From positions 1 through 34,338 of the forward strand of contig CAYHWW010000020.1 in assembly GCA_964360145.1 (NCBI GenBank): a DNA stretch of 34,338 nt, written 5' to 3'. The notes under the pieces were generated by a model that saw nothing but the letters and a program-made list of their open reading frames with translations, did not search any database and was not told the origin of the DNA. This document shows positions 1-10,011 of the stretch, piece by piece. Source of the DNA: CAYHWW01 sp964360145. Its GTDB lineage: Bacteria; Bdellovibrionota; UBA1018; CAYHWW01. Position 1 is the first letter of the stretch, and the number at the start of each line of letters is the position of its first letter. Position numbers and translations under genes: made by a program.

Positions 1-2
1 GG

Positions 3-758
3 GGTGGCTGCGGCGGTGGTGGTTTCTTGCGTGGCGGCGGCGGTGGTGGTTTCATGTCTGGCGGCGGCGGTGGTGGTTTCATGCCTGGCGGCGGCGGCGG
101 TGGTGGCTTCATGCCCGGCGGCGGCGGTGGTGGTTTCATGCCTGGCGGCGGCGGCGGTGGTTTCATGTCCGGCGGCGGCGGCGCCGGTGGCAATGGCTCC
201 ATCTTCGGCCCCGGTGTCGCGGGCACTCCCTTCCTCGGCTCTCCCTTTCCCATGGGCGGTATGCCCGGCTTCCCTGGCCCCAACACCAATGGCGGTGGCG
301 CGGGTTACTTCGGTCCCAGCTTCCCCGGTGGTCCCATGGGCTCCTACGGATTGCCCGCGGGTGCTGGACTCAGCGGCTACAACAACCCCATGTACGCGGG
401 CTCCTACGGCACCAGTATGAACGGCGCCCAGGGCAGCATGTACGGAAACTCCCAGTCCATGTATCAAGCCATGTACGGTGGCACCCAAAGCGAACTCTAC
501 AGTGCCATGGCCAACGCTCGTGACGCCCAGAGCCGCACCATGCAGCTCTATATGCAGCTATCGAGCATGGGTGGCATGTCCGGTGGTTACGGCTACAGCG
601 GCGGATATTACGGCGCACGCTATAACAATGGTGGTGGCTACGGTGGCGGTGGTTACGGCCCTCCCGCAGGTGGCACGCCCATTCCTGCGCCAGGCCCGCC
701 CTACATCGGCCCGACGCCCAACGTGACGCCCACGCCCAGTGGCGGCACAACGATTTGA
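3..758 (+). CDS. Glycine-rich repeat protein, 5'-truncated by the window edge
   Basis: The frame is open from the first bases, so the N-terminus lies upstream. The visible part begins with about six tandem units of the form G6-F-M-(P/S), then a linker rich in Gly, Pro, Phe and Ser, a Met/Tyr-rich section (MYGNSQSMYQAMYGG and similar), a Gly-Tyr-rich section and a Pro/Thr tail ending in SGGTTI. There are almost no charged residues in the repeat part. No enzymatic domain is recognisable. The composition resembles extracellular or surface low-complexity proteins, but without the N-terminus a signal peptide cannot be checked. It is 41 nt upstream of the epimerase gene on the same strand. The frame is supported by the consistent periodicity and a clean TGA at 756-758. 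Function unknown. Confidence 0.7.
   Translation, partial: GGCGGGGFLRGGGGGGFMSGGGGGGFMPGGGGGGGFMPGGGGGGFMPGGGGGGFMSGGGGAGGNGSIFGPGVAGTPFLGSPFPMGGMPGFPGPNTNGGGAGYFGPSFPGGPMGSYGLPAGAGLSGYNNPMYAGSYGTSMNGAQGSMYGNSQSMYQAMYGGTQSELYSAMANARDAQSRTMQLYMQLSSMGGMSGGYGYSGGYYGARYNNGGGYGGGGYGPPAGGTPIPAPGPPYIGPTPNVTPTPSGGTTI
6..170 (+). repeat. 27-bp tandem repeats encoding G6-F-M-(P/S)
   Basis: Units of about 27 bp (GGC/GGT runs followed by TTCATG and CCT, CCC, TCT or TCC) are repeated in tandem. One unit carries an extra Gly codon (87-107), and the first visible junction has TTGCGT in place of ATGyCN. The array may continue to the left of the window. Such arrays often vary in copy number by slippage. Confidence 0.85.
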
Positions 759-799
759 GTGGCATTGACCGCAGCGTACACCTGGTCTGAAATACTCCT

Positions 800-1210
800 A
801 TGATCCCAACCGTGCGCCTCGACCATGTGGCCATCGCTACCGCTGAGCCTGCGACGCTGAAGCGGCTCTTTGCTCTCATTGGCCTCACTGATGGAGGTAC
901 AGAGGCCGTGCCTAGCCAAGGCGTGCTTACACATTTCCAGAGGCTTGCCCCGGAAGCATCGGCCATTGAACTCCTTGAGCCCACGGACCCCCAGGGCACT
1001 GTGGCCCAGTTCATCGCCAAGAAGGGGCCTGGCATCCACCATCTCTGTTTCCGCGTGCCCGACGTGAACGCCCTCTGCGAAAAACTCCGCAAAGAGCAAA
1101 TACGATTAATTTACGATGCGCCCCAGCCCGGTGCCCATGGGGCTTTGGTGAATTTCATCCACCCCGCCTCAGCTGGCGGCGTACTCATCGAGCTCTCGCA
1201 GAAGGGCTGA
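800..1210 (+). CDS. mce: Methylmalonyl-CoA epimerase (VOC superfamily)
   Basis: A 136-residue protein of typical family length. It would interconvert (2R)- and (2S)-methylmalonyl-CoA in propionyl-CoA/succinyl-CoA metabolism in the cytoplasm. Two beta-alpha-beta-beta-beta VOC modules are visible: DHVAIA at residues 8-13 with metal-ligand His9, ELLEP near residue 58, GIHHLCFRV with His80/81 in the second module, and VLIEL with Glu131 at the end. These positions match the usual metal ligands. Start ATG 800 is chosen because the protein then begins a few residues before the first beta strand, as in homologues; no strong RBS is visible. No methylmalonyl-CoA mutase or propionyl-CoA carboxylase lies in the window. 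A different VOC enzyme cannot be fully excluded, but GIHHLCF and LIEL fit the epimerase well. Confidence 0.85.
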   Translation: MIPTVRLDHVAIATAEPATLKRLFALIGLTDGGTEAVPSQGVLTHFQRLAPEASAIELLEPTDPQGTVAQFIAKKGPGIHHLCFRVPDVNALCEKLRKEQIRLIYDAPQPGAHGALVNFIHPASAGGVLIELSQKG

Positions 1211-1522
1211 GAGCCGCCCACGACTTGCCAGGCTCATGGGGAGAAAGCGATAGGCGGCGCCGAAGCCATCCGCGGTGCCACCGTCGCGGACCTGCAGGGC
1301 TTCCACCATCAAGAGGCCGCCCGGCACGGGGATTTCCAGGCGGGCCCGGCGGGGGCCCCCCATGACGCGACCGAGGAGAAATACGCCGGTAACGCTGATG
1401 TCACGGGCCCGGGCGGAGCTCAGCAAATCGCCGCGGCGTTCCATGATTCCAAGCCCAAGGGCGTTCCGGCGCCCTGCCATTCTGCGTTCCATGTCCTTGG
1501 CGCAAAGCAAGAGCCCTGCCAT
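1169..1522 (-). CDS. PilZ-domain protein (probable c-di-GMP receptor)
   Basis: A 117-residue protein with the two hallmarks of a PilZ fold: R14-M-A-G-R18 (RxxxR) and D41-I-S-V-T-G46 (D/NxSxxG), followed by alternating hydrophobic beta strands and a C-terminal helix. PilZ domains bind cyclic di-GMP through exactly these motifs. No other domain is attached, so it would act as a stand-alone adaptor whose partner cannot be deduced here. It is convergent with the epimerase gene, and its 3' end overlaps that gene by 42 nt. The start ATG at 1522 leaves only about a dozen residues before RxxxR; no good RBS is seen. The family call rests on motifs only. Confidence 0.65.
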   Translation of the reverse strand: MAGLLLCAKDMERRMAGRRNALGLGIMERRGDLLSSARARDISVTGVFLLGRVMGGPRRARLEIPVPGGLLMVEALQVRDGGTADGFGAAYRFLPMSLASRGRLSALLRELDEYAAS

Positions 1523-1650
1523 GATGCGTTATAGCCTGATCTTTTTTATTGGCCTTAGGTTTCAGCAGTCTGGGAAGAGCCCGGGAATGACCATGGCGGC
1601 CCGCTGCCTTCGGGGTTATTCTGGGATTAGACAGAGGATGTAAAATATCC

Positions 1651-2400
1651 ATGCCCGCCGTACGCACAACTCCCGCAGTCCGCATCCTCATGATCGCCTG
1701 CGCCGTCGCTTATCTGCTGCAGATGACGGCGGACACCTTTTTCAACGCCCACGTCATGGAGTGGCTGGGGCTGGTGCCGTATCGTGTCTTCCGCTACGGC
1801 GCCGTATGGCAGCTCTTCACCTATCAGTTCCTCCACGCCGACCTTTTCCACATCCTCTTCAACATGTTGGTGCTCTGGATGATCGGCTCCGAGCTGGAGG
1901 GGCAATGGGGTACCCGCTTCTTCACTCGCTACTACCTGTTTTGCGGAACCGCTGGCGGGCTTCTCTATATCCTCGTGCAGTTTTTCTTTCGGGACAGCCC
2001 CACAAGCCTCATCCCCGTGGTGGGGTCTTCGGGGGCCGTCTACGGCCTTCTTGTGGCCTACGGAATCATCCATTCCGAACGCATGATGCTCTTCATGATG
2101 GTTTTCCCCATGAAGGCCAAATACTTCGTTCTGCTATTGGCTGGGGTGGAGTTCGTCACCACCGTATTTGGCTCCCGCTCCGGGGTGGCCAACCTGGCCC
2201 ATCTCGGGGGCATGCTGGCGGGGTTTGGGGCGCTGACCGCCATCGCCTATAAGCGCAGCCGGGCCCGTCGCCCCGCTGTGAAACGGCGCCGGAAAAAGCA
2301 CCTCAAGCTCGTCATCAATAATGACCTTCTGAAGGACTTCGATCACAGCGACAATGACGAGGATGACGATGATGGGTCGGGGCGCCCCATATCCCACTGA
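1651..2400 (+). CDS. Rhomboid-family intramembrane serine protease
   Basis: A 249-residue polytopic membrane protein. It has the rhomboid core: HILFNMLVLW with the conserved His/Asn in TM2, G125-S-S127-G128 with the catalytic serine, and the His184 of NLAHLGGMLAGF as the second member of the dyad. Rhomboids cleave transmembrane substrates within or near the membrane. The membrane part ends near residue 210 and is followed by a basic patch (RRPAVKRRRKKH) and then a very acidic tail (DNDEDDDDGSG) in the last 25 residues, which is unusual and presumably cytoplasmic. Start ATG 1651 gives a short N-terminus before TM1. The substrate is unknown. Confidence 0.9.
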   Translation: MPAVRTTPAVRILMIACAVAYLLQMTADTFFNAHVMEWLGLVPYRVFRYGAVWQLFTYQFLHADLFHILFNMLVLWMIGSELEGQWGTRFFTRYYLFCGTAGGLLYILVQFFFRDSPTSLIPVVGSSGAVYGLLVAYGIIHSERMMLFMMVFPMKAKYFVLLLAGVEFVTTVFGSRSGVANLAHLGGMLAGFGALTAIAYKRSRARRPAVKRRRKKHLKLVINNDLLKDFDHSDNDEDDDDGSGRPISH

Positions 2401-2407
2401 TCTAACG

Positions 2408-2437
2408 TTGACAGTGACGAGGCCCCTAAGGTACTGC
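2408..2437 (+). promoter_or_regulatory. Possible promoter for the small-protein/trxB/lysS run
   Basis: A perfect TTGACA (2408-2413) is followed 18 nt later by the weak -10-like TACTGC (2432-2437), just upstream of the ATG at 2446. The 12-mer TTGACAGTGACG starting here recurs at 25110-25121 in another promoter-like position. The -10 match is poor, so confidence is low. Confidence 0.25.
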
Positions 2438-2445
2438 AATGCCCT

Positions 2446-2649
2446 ATGGCATTGTTATCACAAGCGGTTAAGGAAAAAGAATTCGACATTCGCACCATCG
2501 AGCGGGGGCTCGCCAAGGGCGTTGTTTCCCACGATGTGGTGGCGAAGCACTACAAGGGCCTCGTTGACGAGACTGAGGCAAGCCAGCTTCTGAACACTGA
2601 AGAACTCTACGAGTCCATCAAGGGCAAGAGCCAGCTGCGCAACGACTGA
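2446..2649 (+). CDS. Small conserved-looking protein of unknown function
   Basis: A 67-residue, charged, predicted soluble and mostly helical protein with no signal peptide and no cysteine. It is preceded by a possible -35 element and lies 48 nt before trxB in the same direction, so the two may be cotranscribed. Codon choice resembles the neighbouring genes, and the gap it fills would otherwise be about 300 nt, which supports it being real. I do not recognise the family. The start ATG at 2446 is the only plausible one in frame; no clear RBS. Confidence 0.5.
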   Translation: MALLSQAVKEKEFDIRTIERGLAKGVVSHDVVAKHYKGLVDETEASQLLNTEELYESIKGKSQLRND

Positions 2650-2697
2650 TCCCTGGTTCAGCGCGGGGATCGCCTCATCAATGTCCGGGGAGGGACT

Positions 2698-3627
2698 ATG
2701 ACTGAGAATGTTGTTATTTTGGGTACGGGTCCCGCCGGACTTACGGCGGCCATCTATGCTGCCCGTGCCAACTTGAATCCCCTCGTTGTGGAGGGCGCCC
2801 AAGCCGGCGGCCAGCTCACCATTACCAGCGATGTCGAAAACTATCCCGGCTTTCCCACGGGCATCATGGGCCCCGAGCTCATGGCGCAGTTTCGTAAGCA
2901 AGCAGAGCGATTCGGCGCCCGCTTTGTCATGGGCGACGTTGTTGAGGCGGATCTCAAGGGTAAGCCCATCACGTTGAAGACCGCCAAAGAAACCATCCAA
3001 ACCAGAGCCCTCATCATCTCAACCGGGGCTTCCGCCAATCTCTTGGGTTTGAAAAATGAGTCCCGTCTCATGGGCAAAGGCGTTTCCACCTGCGCCACCT
3101 GCGACGGGTTTTTCTTTCGTGGTCATGAAATCGCCGTCATCGGCGGCGGCGACTCCGCTTTAGAGGAGGCAAACTTCCTCACCAAGTTCGCGTCCAAAGT
3201 GACCTTGGTGCACCGTCGCGAGACTCTGCGTGCCAGCAAAATCATGCAGGATCGCGCCAAAAAGAACCCCAAGATCCAATTCATCTGGAACACAGCCGTC
3301 GACGATGTCCTGGGGACGGACGAGGTGACGGGCTTGAAGCTGCGCGACGTCAAGACTGGTAAGACCAGCGAGCTCAGCGTGACCGGTGCGTTCGTTGCCA
3401 TTGGCCACTCTCCCAATACCAAGCTCTTCAAGGGCCAATTGGATTTGAATGAGACGGGTTATATCAACACCGCCCATGGCTCCAAAACCAACATCCCCGG
3501 CGTCTTCGCGGCGGGGGATGTGCAGGACCATGAGTATCGCCAAGCCATCACTGCGGCGGGTTCGGGCTGCATGGCCGCCATCGACGCTGAACGCTGGCTC
3601 GAGCAAGAGCACGACAGCTCCCACTGA
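2698..3627 (+). CDS. trxB: Thioredoxin-disulfide reductase
   Basis: A 309-residue FAD/NADPH flavoenzyme of normal length that reduces thioredoxin in the cytoplasm. The FAD-binding motif GTGPAGLTAAIYAARA lies at the N-terminus. The redox motif C132-A-T-C135-D136 sits between the two halves of the FAD domain. The NADPH motif GGGDSALEEA follows it, and the second FAD motif GVFAAGDVQDHEYRQ near residue 275 is typical of TrxB. The start is fixed by a good Shine-Dalgarno (GGAGGGA, 2689-2695) before ATG 2698. The lysS start follows 6 nt after its stop, implying one transcript. No feature departs from the family. Confidence 0.97.
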   Translation: MTENVVILGTGPAGLTAAIYAARANLNPLVVEGAQAGGQLTITSDVENYPGFPTGIMGPELMAQFRKQAERFGARFVMGDVVEADLKGKPITLKTAKETIQTRALIISTGASANLLGLKNESRLMGKGVSTCATCDGFFFRGHEIAVIGGGDSALEEANFLTKFASKVTLVHRRETLRASKIMQDRAKKNPKIQFIWNTAVDDVLGTDEVTGLKLRDVKTGKTSELSVTGAFVAIGHSPNTKLFKGQLDLNETGYINTAHGSKTNIPGVFAAGDVQDHEYRQAITAAGSGCMAAIDAERWLEQEHDSSH

Positions 3628-3633
3628 GGTCCC

Positions 3634-5169
3634 ATGAGCAACCGGCCCATTCCTCCACCATCCTATTTGCCTCACGTGAAATTGCCCGACAGCAACGACA
3701 TCGTTGAGACTCGCATCAATAAAATCCAACGCATGCGGGAAGAGGGGATCAACCCCTACAAAAATGGACTTACGCCCACCCACATCGCTGGCGAGATCAT
3801 CAAGAAACATGGTGAAACCGCCAAAGAGGCATTGGAAGCCGAGAAGCCCCCGGTGTCCGTGGCGGGGCGCCTGATGTTTCTGCGGGACTTCGGCAAGGCG
3901 GCCTTCATCAAGGTCCAAGACCGCAGCGGCCAGATCCAAGCCTACGTCTCGAAGGACGCACTGGGTGAGAACGCCTACCGCCAGTACAAAGACTACGTGG
4001 ACATCGGTGATTTCGTCTTCGTGGAAGGCCACCTCTTCCGCACGAAAACAAACGAGCTTTCCATCCATGCCACCAAGCTCGTGCCGCTGACGAAAGCGTT
4101 GCGGCCCCTGCCCGAGAAGTTCCATGGCCTCACTGACATCGAGACCCGTTACCGCCACCGCACTCTCGATCTCATCGTCACCGAAGAGTCCCGCAAGCGT
4201 TTCCATGCCCGGTCTCGCATCGTGCAGCTCATTCGCCGCTTCTTTGACGCCAAGGATTTCCTTGAGGTGGAGACGCCCATGCTCCACCCCATCGCTGGAG
4301 GTGCCGCGGCCCGTCCCTTCAAAACCCATCACAACACGTTGGATATGCCGCTCTCGCTCCGCATCGCCCCCGAGCTCTACCTGAAGCGCTTGGTGGCCGG
4401 CGGTTTTGAGCGCGTTTATGAGATCAATCGCAACTTCCGCAACGAGGGGGTGAGCATCAAGCACAATCCCGAGTTCACCATGATGGAATTTTACTGGGCC
4501 TACGCCACGTACCACGACCTCATGAGCCTGACTGAAGAGCTCTTCCAGCATCTGACGCAAGAGCTCTTCGCCAGCCAGAGGTTCCAGTACCAAGGCACTG
4601 AGATTGATTTCAGTGGCCCCTGGAAGCGTCTTCCCGTGAAGCAGGCCGTGGCGGAATACTCAGACTTCAAAGACGTGAGCCGCATGAATGATCGCGGCGC
4701 GCTTCTCGACTACATCGGCAAAAAGCACATCCCCCACGATCCCAAGGCCGTGACCGGTGCTCTCCTCATGGCCATCTTCGATGCTGAAGTGGAATCGAAG
4801 TTGATGAACCCCACCTTCATCACCGCATATCCCACGGACGTTTCGTTCTTGTCTCGGGCCAACGATGAGGACCCCTCCATCGTGGATCGATTCGAACTCT
4901 ATATTTATGGCCGCGAGATGGCCAATGCCTTCTCCGAGCTCAACGACCCCCTGGATCAGCGCTATCGCTTCCAGTTGCAGGCGGAGGCCAAGGCCCGTGG
5001 CGACGAAGAGGCCTGCGACGTCGACGAAGATTTCCTACGGGCACTGGAACACGGGTTGCCACCCACCGCCGGCGAAGGCATCGGCATCGATCGCCTTGTG
5101 ATGCTCCTCACCGACGCTGCCAGCATCCGGGACGTCGTTTTCTTCCCACTCATGCGGAAGAGCGACTAA
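3634..5169 (+). CDS. lysS: Lysyl-tRNA synthetase, class II
   Basis: A 511-residue class II synthetase that charges tRNA-Lys. Residues about 75-165 form the OB-fold anticodon-binding domain (VSVAGRLMFLRDFGKAAF, IQAYVSKD). The catalytic core has motif 1 around FLEVETPMLHP, motif 2 from FERVYEINRNFRNEG to NPEFTMMEFYWAY, and motif 3 in GEGIGIDRLVMLLTD near the C-terminus. The N-terminus has a short extension before the usual helix (NDIVETRINKIQRMREEGINPY). The length and the two-domain arrangement match bacterial LysS rather than the class I LysK. It is closely followed by lolC (2-nt gap). Confidence 0.97.
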   Translation: MSNRPIPPPSYLPHVKLPDSNDIVETRINKIQRMREEGINPYKNGLTPTHIAGEIIKKHGETAKEALEAEKPPVSVAGRLMFLRDFGKAAFIKVQDRSGQIQAYVSKDALGENAYRQYKDYVDIGDFVFVEGHLFRTKTNELSIHATKLVPLTKALRPLPEKFHGLTDIETRYRHRTLDLIVTEESRKRFHARSRIVQLIRRFFDAKDFLEVETPMLHPIAGGAAARPFKTHHNTLDMPLSLRIAPELYLKRLVAGGFERVYEINRNFRNEGVSIKHNPEFTMMEFYWAYATYHDLMSLTEELFQHLTQELFASQRFQYQGTEIDFSGPWKRLPVKQAVAEYSDFKDVSRMNDRGALLDYIGKKHIPHDPKAVTGALLMAIFDAEVESKLMNPTFITAYPTDVSFLSRANDEDPSIVDRFELYIYGREMANAFSELNDPLDQRYRFQLQAEAKARGDEEACDVDEDFLRALEHGLPPTAGEGIGIDRLVMLLTDAASIRDVVFFPLMRKSD

Positions 5170-5171
5170 GG

Positions 5172-6437
5172 ATGAGATGGATCCTCGGGCGCTCCGTTGT
5201 GTTGTCGCTGGCCGCCCGTTTCATCCGGGGGGTTCGTCGCGATGAGGATGGCTCCGCCCATGGCATCATCTCATTCATTTCCTCTGTATCCATCATGGGG
5301 CTCACCCTAGGGGTTACGGCGCTGCTGGTGGTGACCAGTGTCATGAACGGCTTTGAAAAGGAGCTGCGGAATGCGCTGACGTCCTTTCATGCCCATATTA
5401 TTCTGTTTTCCCGGGGGGAGCCTGTGAAGGATCCGGCAAAGCAGATCGCCGATCTGAAAAAGACATTCCCTGAGATTCGGGCAGTGGCCCCGTACGTATT
5501 CGCGGAGGTCATGCTCTCCACGAAGGGCGGGGTCAGTGGGGCTGTCATCGAGGGCATAGAAGAGACGAGCTTCAGCCAAGCGAGCCGGGTGCCCGATAAG
5601 ATTATCTCGGGCCGCTTGCCGCGCCCTGTTCCGTCGGGCAGCCCTACGAGCGCACCGGCGGAAATCACCCTGGCCTCTGAGTTGGCGTTGAAGCTGAAGG
5701 TGAAGCCTGGGGATGACTTGGTTCTTACGATTCCGTTCCTGGGGGGAGGTGGCGCCCCCTACAGCCGCCACATGAAGGTCTGTGGCATCGTCCGCTTAGG
5801 CATGTACGACTATGACAGCAAGTACGCCCTCATGGCTTTGCCCGATGCTCAGGTCATGCTGGGCATGGGTGCCGGCGTCAACGCATTCAAGATCCTCGTC
5901 GCCGACGCCGACCGCTCTCAATACACCGCGGCGGCCCTCAATGATAGATACGTATACCCACTAAGGGCCCGGGACTGGTCCACTCTCAATCGCAATCTCT
6001 TCTATGCCATTCGTCTGGAGAAGGCCGTCATTGGCCTTATTCTTTTCGTCATCATCCTCGTGGCGAGCTTCAATGTGGTGAGCACCATCATGATGTTGAC
6101 CCAAGAAAAGCAGCGCCAGATGGCAATGCTGCGAGCCATCGGCCTTCCCCCGCTTCAGGCCGCAGGCGTCTATCTCACCGTGGGCGGCTTCATGGCAGTG
6201 GCTGGAGCGGCCCTTGGGGTCATCAGTGGCAGGGCGCTGTGTGCTCTCTTGCAGTGGCGCTCCATCATTGATTTGCCTGCGGACATCTACCTTTTCTCGC
6301 GCCTTCCCGTGGAGATCCGCATTTGGGAGTGGGCCGCTGTGGCTGCTGCGTCCATCCTCCTTGCCATGGTGGCCTCCCTATGGCCAAGCTGGAAGGCAGC
6401 AAGAATGCTTCCGGCGGAAGGACTGCGGCATGAGTGA
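5172..6437 (+). CDS. lolC: LolC/LolE-family lipoprotein-releasing ABC permease
   Basis: A 421-residue inner-membrane permease with the LolC/E topology: TM1 at about residues 30-60 (starting IISFISSVSIMGLTLGV), a large periplasmic domain of about 210 residues, then three TM helices between about 280 and 415. The segment SVMNGFEKELRNAL after TM1 and MLTQEKQRQMAMLRAIGL in the cytoplasmic loop are family signatures; the latter contacts the ATPase. With LolD, it would extract mature lipoproteins from the inner membrane for hand-off to LolA. Only one permease gene is present, so the complex would be a homodimer (LolF-type) unless a second gene lies elsewhere. It overlaps lolD by 8 nt. Confidence 0.9.
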   Translation: MRWILGRSVVLSLAARFIRGVRRDEDGSAHGIISFISSVSIMGLTLGVTALLVVTSVMNGFEKELRNALTSFHAHIILFSRGEPVKDPAKQIADLKKTFPEIRAVAPYVFAEVMLSTKGGVSGAVIEGIEETSFSQASRVPDKIISGRLPRPVPSGSPTSAPAEITLASELALKLKVKPGDDLVLTIPFLGGGGAPYSRHMKVCGIVRLGMYDYDSKYALMALPDAQVMLGMGAGVNAFKILVADADRSQYTAAALNDRYVYPLRARDWSTLNRNLFYAIRLEKAVIGLILFVIILVASFNVVSTIMMLTQEKQRQMAMLRAIGLPPLQAAGVYLTVGGFMAVAGAALGVISGRALCALLQWRSIIDLPADIYLFSRLPVEIRIWEWAAVAAASILLAMVASLWPSWKAARMLPAEGLRHE

Positions 6438-7119
6438 GCGTGGCCATGGAGATATGCTCCTCGAATTGCGAGGCATCCAGAAAACCTACAAGAAGGGTAA
6501 GCTGAGGGTGCCCATCCTGAAGGGGGTGAGCCTGGCCCTCAAAGCCGGGGAGACCCTGGCGGTGGTGGGCGCTTCCGGTGCGGGCAAAAGCACTCTGCTG
6601 CACATTATGGGTTCTTTGGACGAACCCACGGTGGGCAAGGTCTATTTCCGCGGCAAAGATGTGTTTGCGATGACTGAGACCGAGCGCAGTCGGTTTCGCA
6701 ATCGCCATATTGGGTTCGTTTTTCAGTCCCATCACTTGCTGCCTGAGTTCTCAGCGCTGGAGAACGTCATGATGCCGGGGCTCATCGCGGGCCGCTCGGC
6801 GGCCGCTCTGACCAGTGAGGCCAAGGATATTTTGGGAGAAGTGGGCCTGTCCCACAGGATCTCCCACAGGCCTTCTGAACTCTCTGGTGGCGAGAGCCAG
6901 CGGGTAGCCCTCGCACGGGCCCTGCTGATGAAGCCCGACGTCATCCTTGCGGATGAGCCCACGGGCAATCTGGATACGGAGAACAGCAAAGGCATCCTGG
7001 ATCTGCTGCAGTCCCTCAATCGTAGTATGGGAGTGAGCCTTGTGGTGGTAACCCATGACTTGGATTTGGCTGGCAAAATGGGCAGAACCGTAGAAATCGT
7101 CGATGGGCGCATCGAGTAG
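6430..7119 (+). CDS. lolD: Lipoprotein-releasing system ATPase LolD
   Basis: A 229-residue ABC ATPase. Walker A is G47-ASGAGKS, the signature is LSGGE at 151-155, Walker B/catalytic Glu is D175-E176 in LADEPTGNLD, and the H-loop is His209 in VTHD. The family-typical SALENVMMPGLIAG lies between Walker A and the signature. The start is taken as ATG 6430, which overlaps the end of lolC by 8 nt. Starting further upstream in the same frame would only run through the permease gene. Its position directly behind the permease identifies it as LolD rather than the similar MacB-type ATPases. Next comes bamA, 39 nt further on. Confidence 0.93.
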   Translation: MSERGHGDMLLELRGIQKTYKKGKLRVPILKGVSLALKAGETLAVVGASGAGKSTLLHIMGSLDEPTVGKVYFRGKDVFAMTETERSRFRNRHIGFVFQSHHLLPEFSALENVMMPGLIAGRSAAALTSEAKDILGEVGLSHRISHRPSELSGGESQRVALARALLMKPDVILADEPTGNLDTENSKGILDLLQSLNRSMGVSLVVVTHDLDLAGKMGRTVEIVDGRIE

Positions 7120-7158
7120 GGCCCGTCTTAGTTGTTGACGAAGAACAGCGCGAAAAAT

Positions 7159-9468
<2,310 letters not shown>

Positions 9469-9498
9469 TGCTATGTTTTTTCCAACGAGGAGTATGAC

Positions 9499-10002
9499 AT
9501 GAAAAGGATTCTGGCTTTATTTCTGGCTTCCGCATATTTCGCGCCCTTCGCCTTGGCGGTGGACCAGAAATTCGGGGTCGTAGACCTGCAGAAGGCCCTG
9601 CAGTCCGTTGAAGAGGGTAAGAAGGCGAAGTCCACCCTCGAAAAAGAATTCAACGAGAAGAAAAAACAAATTCAAGGTGAAGAGGAAGCCCTCAAAAAAG
9701 TCACCGAGGACTTCAAGAAGCAATCCATGGTGCTGAGCGAGGATGCCCGCGGACGCAAGCAGAATGAGATCCAAGAACGCATCATGAAGTACCGTGAGAT
9801 GTTCAGCAAAGCCCAGTTTGATATCCAGGCTCGGGAGCGGGAGCTCACCGAGCCCATCATCGGCAAACTGCGCAAGCTCGTGGAGGAAATCGGTGAAAAA
9901 GACAGTTACACCATGATCTTCGAGAAGAGCGAATCCAGCGTCATCTTCCACTCCAAAAAAGACGACCTCACGGACCGCGTGATTTCGACTTTCAATAAAT
10001 AA
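9499..10002 (+). CDS. skp: Periplasmic chaperone Skp/OmpH
   Basis: A 167-residue protein with a signal peptide (MKRILALFLASAYFAPFALA, cleavage after Ala20) followed by FGVVDLQKALQSVEEG, the conserved first strand and helix of OmpH/Skp. Residues 40-140 are a long, charged helical hairpin, the tentacle of the Skp trimer. The C-terminus returns to the beta body (YTMIFEKSESSVIF). Skp holds unfolded outer-membrane proteins on the way to BamA, encoded immediately upstream. A good RBS (GAGGAGT) precedes ATG 9499. Confidence 0.93.
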   Translation: MKRILALFLASAYFAPFALAVDQKFGVVDLQKALQSVEEGKKAKSTLEKEFNEKKKQIQGEEEALKKVTEDFKKQSMVLSEDARGRKQNEIQERIMKYREMFSKAQFDIQARERELTEPIIGKLRKLVEEIGEKDSYTMIFEKSESSVIFHSKKDDLTDRVISTFNK

Positions 10003-10011
10003 GTCCTTACC

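Noticed and set aside
3160..4593. Long open frame antisense to trxB and lysS
   Set aside because: It spans two well-supported plus-strand genes and shows no recognisable protein features.
6214..6429. Upstream extension of lolD
   Set aside because: It would read through the last part of the lolC gene. The Walker A spacing and the short ATG overlap favour ATG 6430.
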